From NCBI GenBank assembly GCA_964485395.1, contig CAZAJF010000020.1, positions 14,365 to 78,364 on the forward strand: 64,000 nt of DNA. The letters are read 5' to 3'. Shown in pieces: positions 63,817-64,000 of this stretch (the stretch's first letter is position 1; each line of letters begins with the position of its first letter). The position numbers and the translations under genes are program-made. The notes under the pieces are model-generated. The model ran no database searches. It was not told the DNA's origin and saw nothing but the letters and a program-made list of their open reading frames with translations. Source of the stretch: JANNSO01 sp964485395. GTDB taxonomy: Bacteria > Spirochaetota > Spirochaetia > Treponematales > UBA12059.

Positions 63817-64000
63817 TTAAAATTCGTCGGTACCCAGAATCTCCTCTTCGAGTTTGTCGGCCATCTCCGCGACGAAATACATGAACTCGCGCAATTCGTC
63901 GTTCTTGATGCTGAGGGGTACTTTCGTCGTGTAATAAATGAAGACACCGTCACTTGAAGCTTCCATGGCCCATGCTCCCAAGGTTTCCTTGGAATTTTCC
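63817..64000 (-). CDS. YbjN-like protein, C-terminal end only
   Basis: The minus strand is open from the window edge to TAA 63817-63819; 61 codons are visible, reading ENSKETLGAWAMEASSDGVF and then, after a short gap, ELREFMYFVAEMADKLEEEIL. The strand-strand-helix end with ADKLEEEI looks like the C-terminus of YbjN/type III chaperone-like domains. The start and most of the gene lie beyond the window. It is convergent with the chemoreceptor gene. The family call is tentative. Confidence 0.5.
   Translation of the reverse strand, partial: ENSKETLGAWAMEASSDGVFIYYTTKVPLSIKNDELREFMYFVAEMADKLEEEILGTDEF

Overview
The window looks like chromosome from a spirochaete of the Treponema type (Spirochaetota), moderately GC-rich. 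This is an inference from gene content. The set tlyC - ybeY - 7TM-HD phosphodiesterase - TPR protein matches a treponemal gene order as I remember it. There is also an LptD-type outer-membrane protein, an LA_2272-type surface-repeat protein, a treponeme-like chemoreceptor, ankyrin and DUF1846 proteins, and an [FeFe]-hydrogenase maturation operon. No 16S rRNA or other decisive marker is present, so the genus is not fixed.

Layout. 1-2.4 kb: a cytoplasmic alpha-amylase (cut by the left edge) behind a two-receiver GGDEF response regulator. 2.6-4.0 kb: a lipoprotein gene split by one in-frame TAA. 4.0-6.3 kb: a degenerate island at the 3' end of tRNA-Glu(CTC). It is bounded by 51-52 bp direct repeats and holds an AT-rich NHL-repeat lipoprotein, an integrase fragment joined to an IS30 transposase tail, and a small element with 18-bp inverted ends made of tRNA 3'-end sequence. 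6.3-6.5 kb: tRNA-Glu and tRNA-Gln. 6.5-16.7 kb: TIR-like/ankyrin protein, orphan DnaE-type polymerase, cNMP-binding protein, aminotransferase, U32 protein overlapping cobS, and gdhA. 16.8-26 kb: TPR/tlyC/ybeY/HD operon and the LptD-like protein. 26-29 kb: uvrA with an internal TAG and a scrambled zinc-finger segment.

29-34.7 kb is a loose accessory stretch: HTH-DUF5680, two GNAT acetyltransferases, a methyltransferase remnant, a ferredoxin-like protein, a DUF482/FemAB-like acyltransferase and a DinB-like protein. 34.7-40.3 kb: Rrf2 regulator with cysK, then hydF, hydE, hydG and the TM1266-type regulator under one promoter with a palindrome filling its spacer. 40.3-44.2 kb: Orn/Lys/Arg decarboxylase coupled to a periplasmic propeller-like protein. 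44.4-47.3 kb: GGGtGRT protein with a NifU-like partner, divergent from DUF3842 and a pseudouridine synthase. 47.3-57.2 kb: surface-repeat protein, ECF-like sigma factor, beta-mannosidase, old-yellow-enzyme-type reductase, class V aminotransferase, SDR and DUF1846 protein. 57.4-59.9 kb: znu-type metal ABC operon with a hairpin-rich leader. 59.9-64 kb: CoA-disulfide reductase with rhodanese domain, chemoreceptor, and a truncated YbjN-like gene.

The metabolic picture is anaerobic and fermentative: starch and mannan sugars in, NADP-dependent ammonium assimilation, hydrogenase maturation, Fe-S handling and thiol/CoA redox. I see no CRISPR array, rRNA operon or intact prophage.
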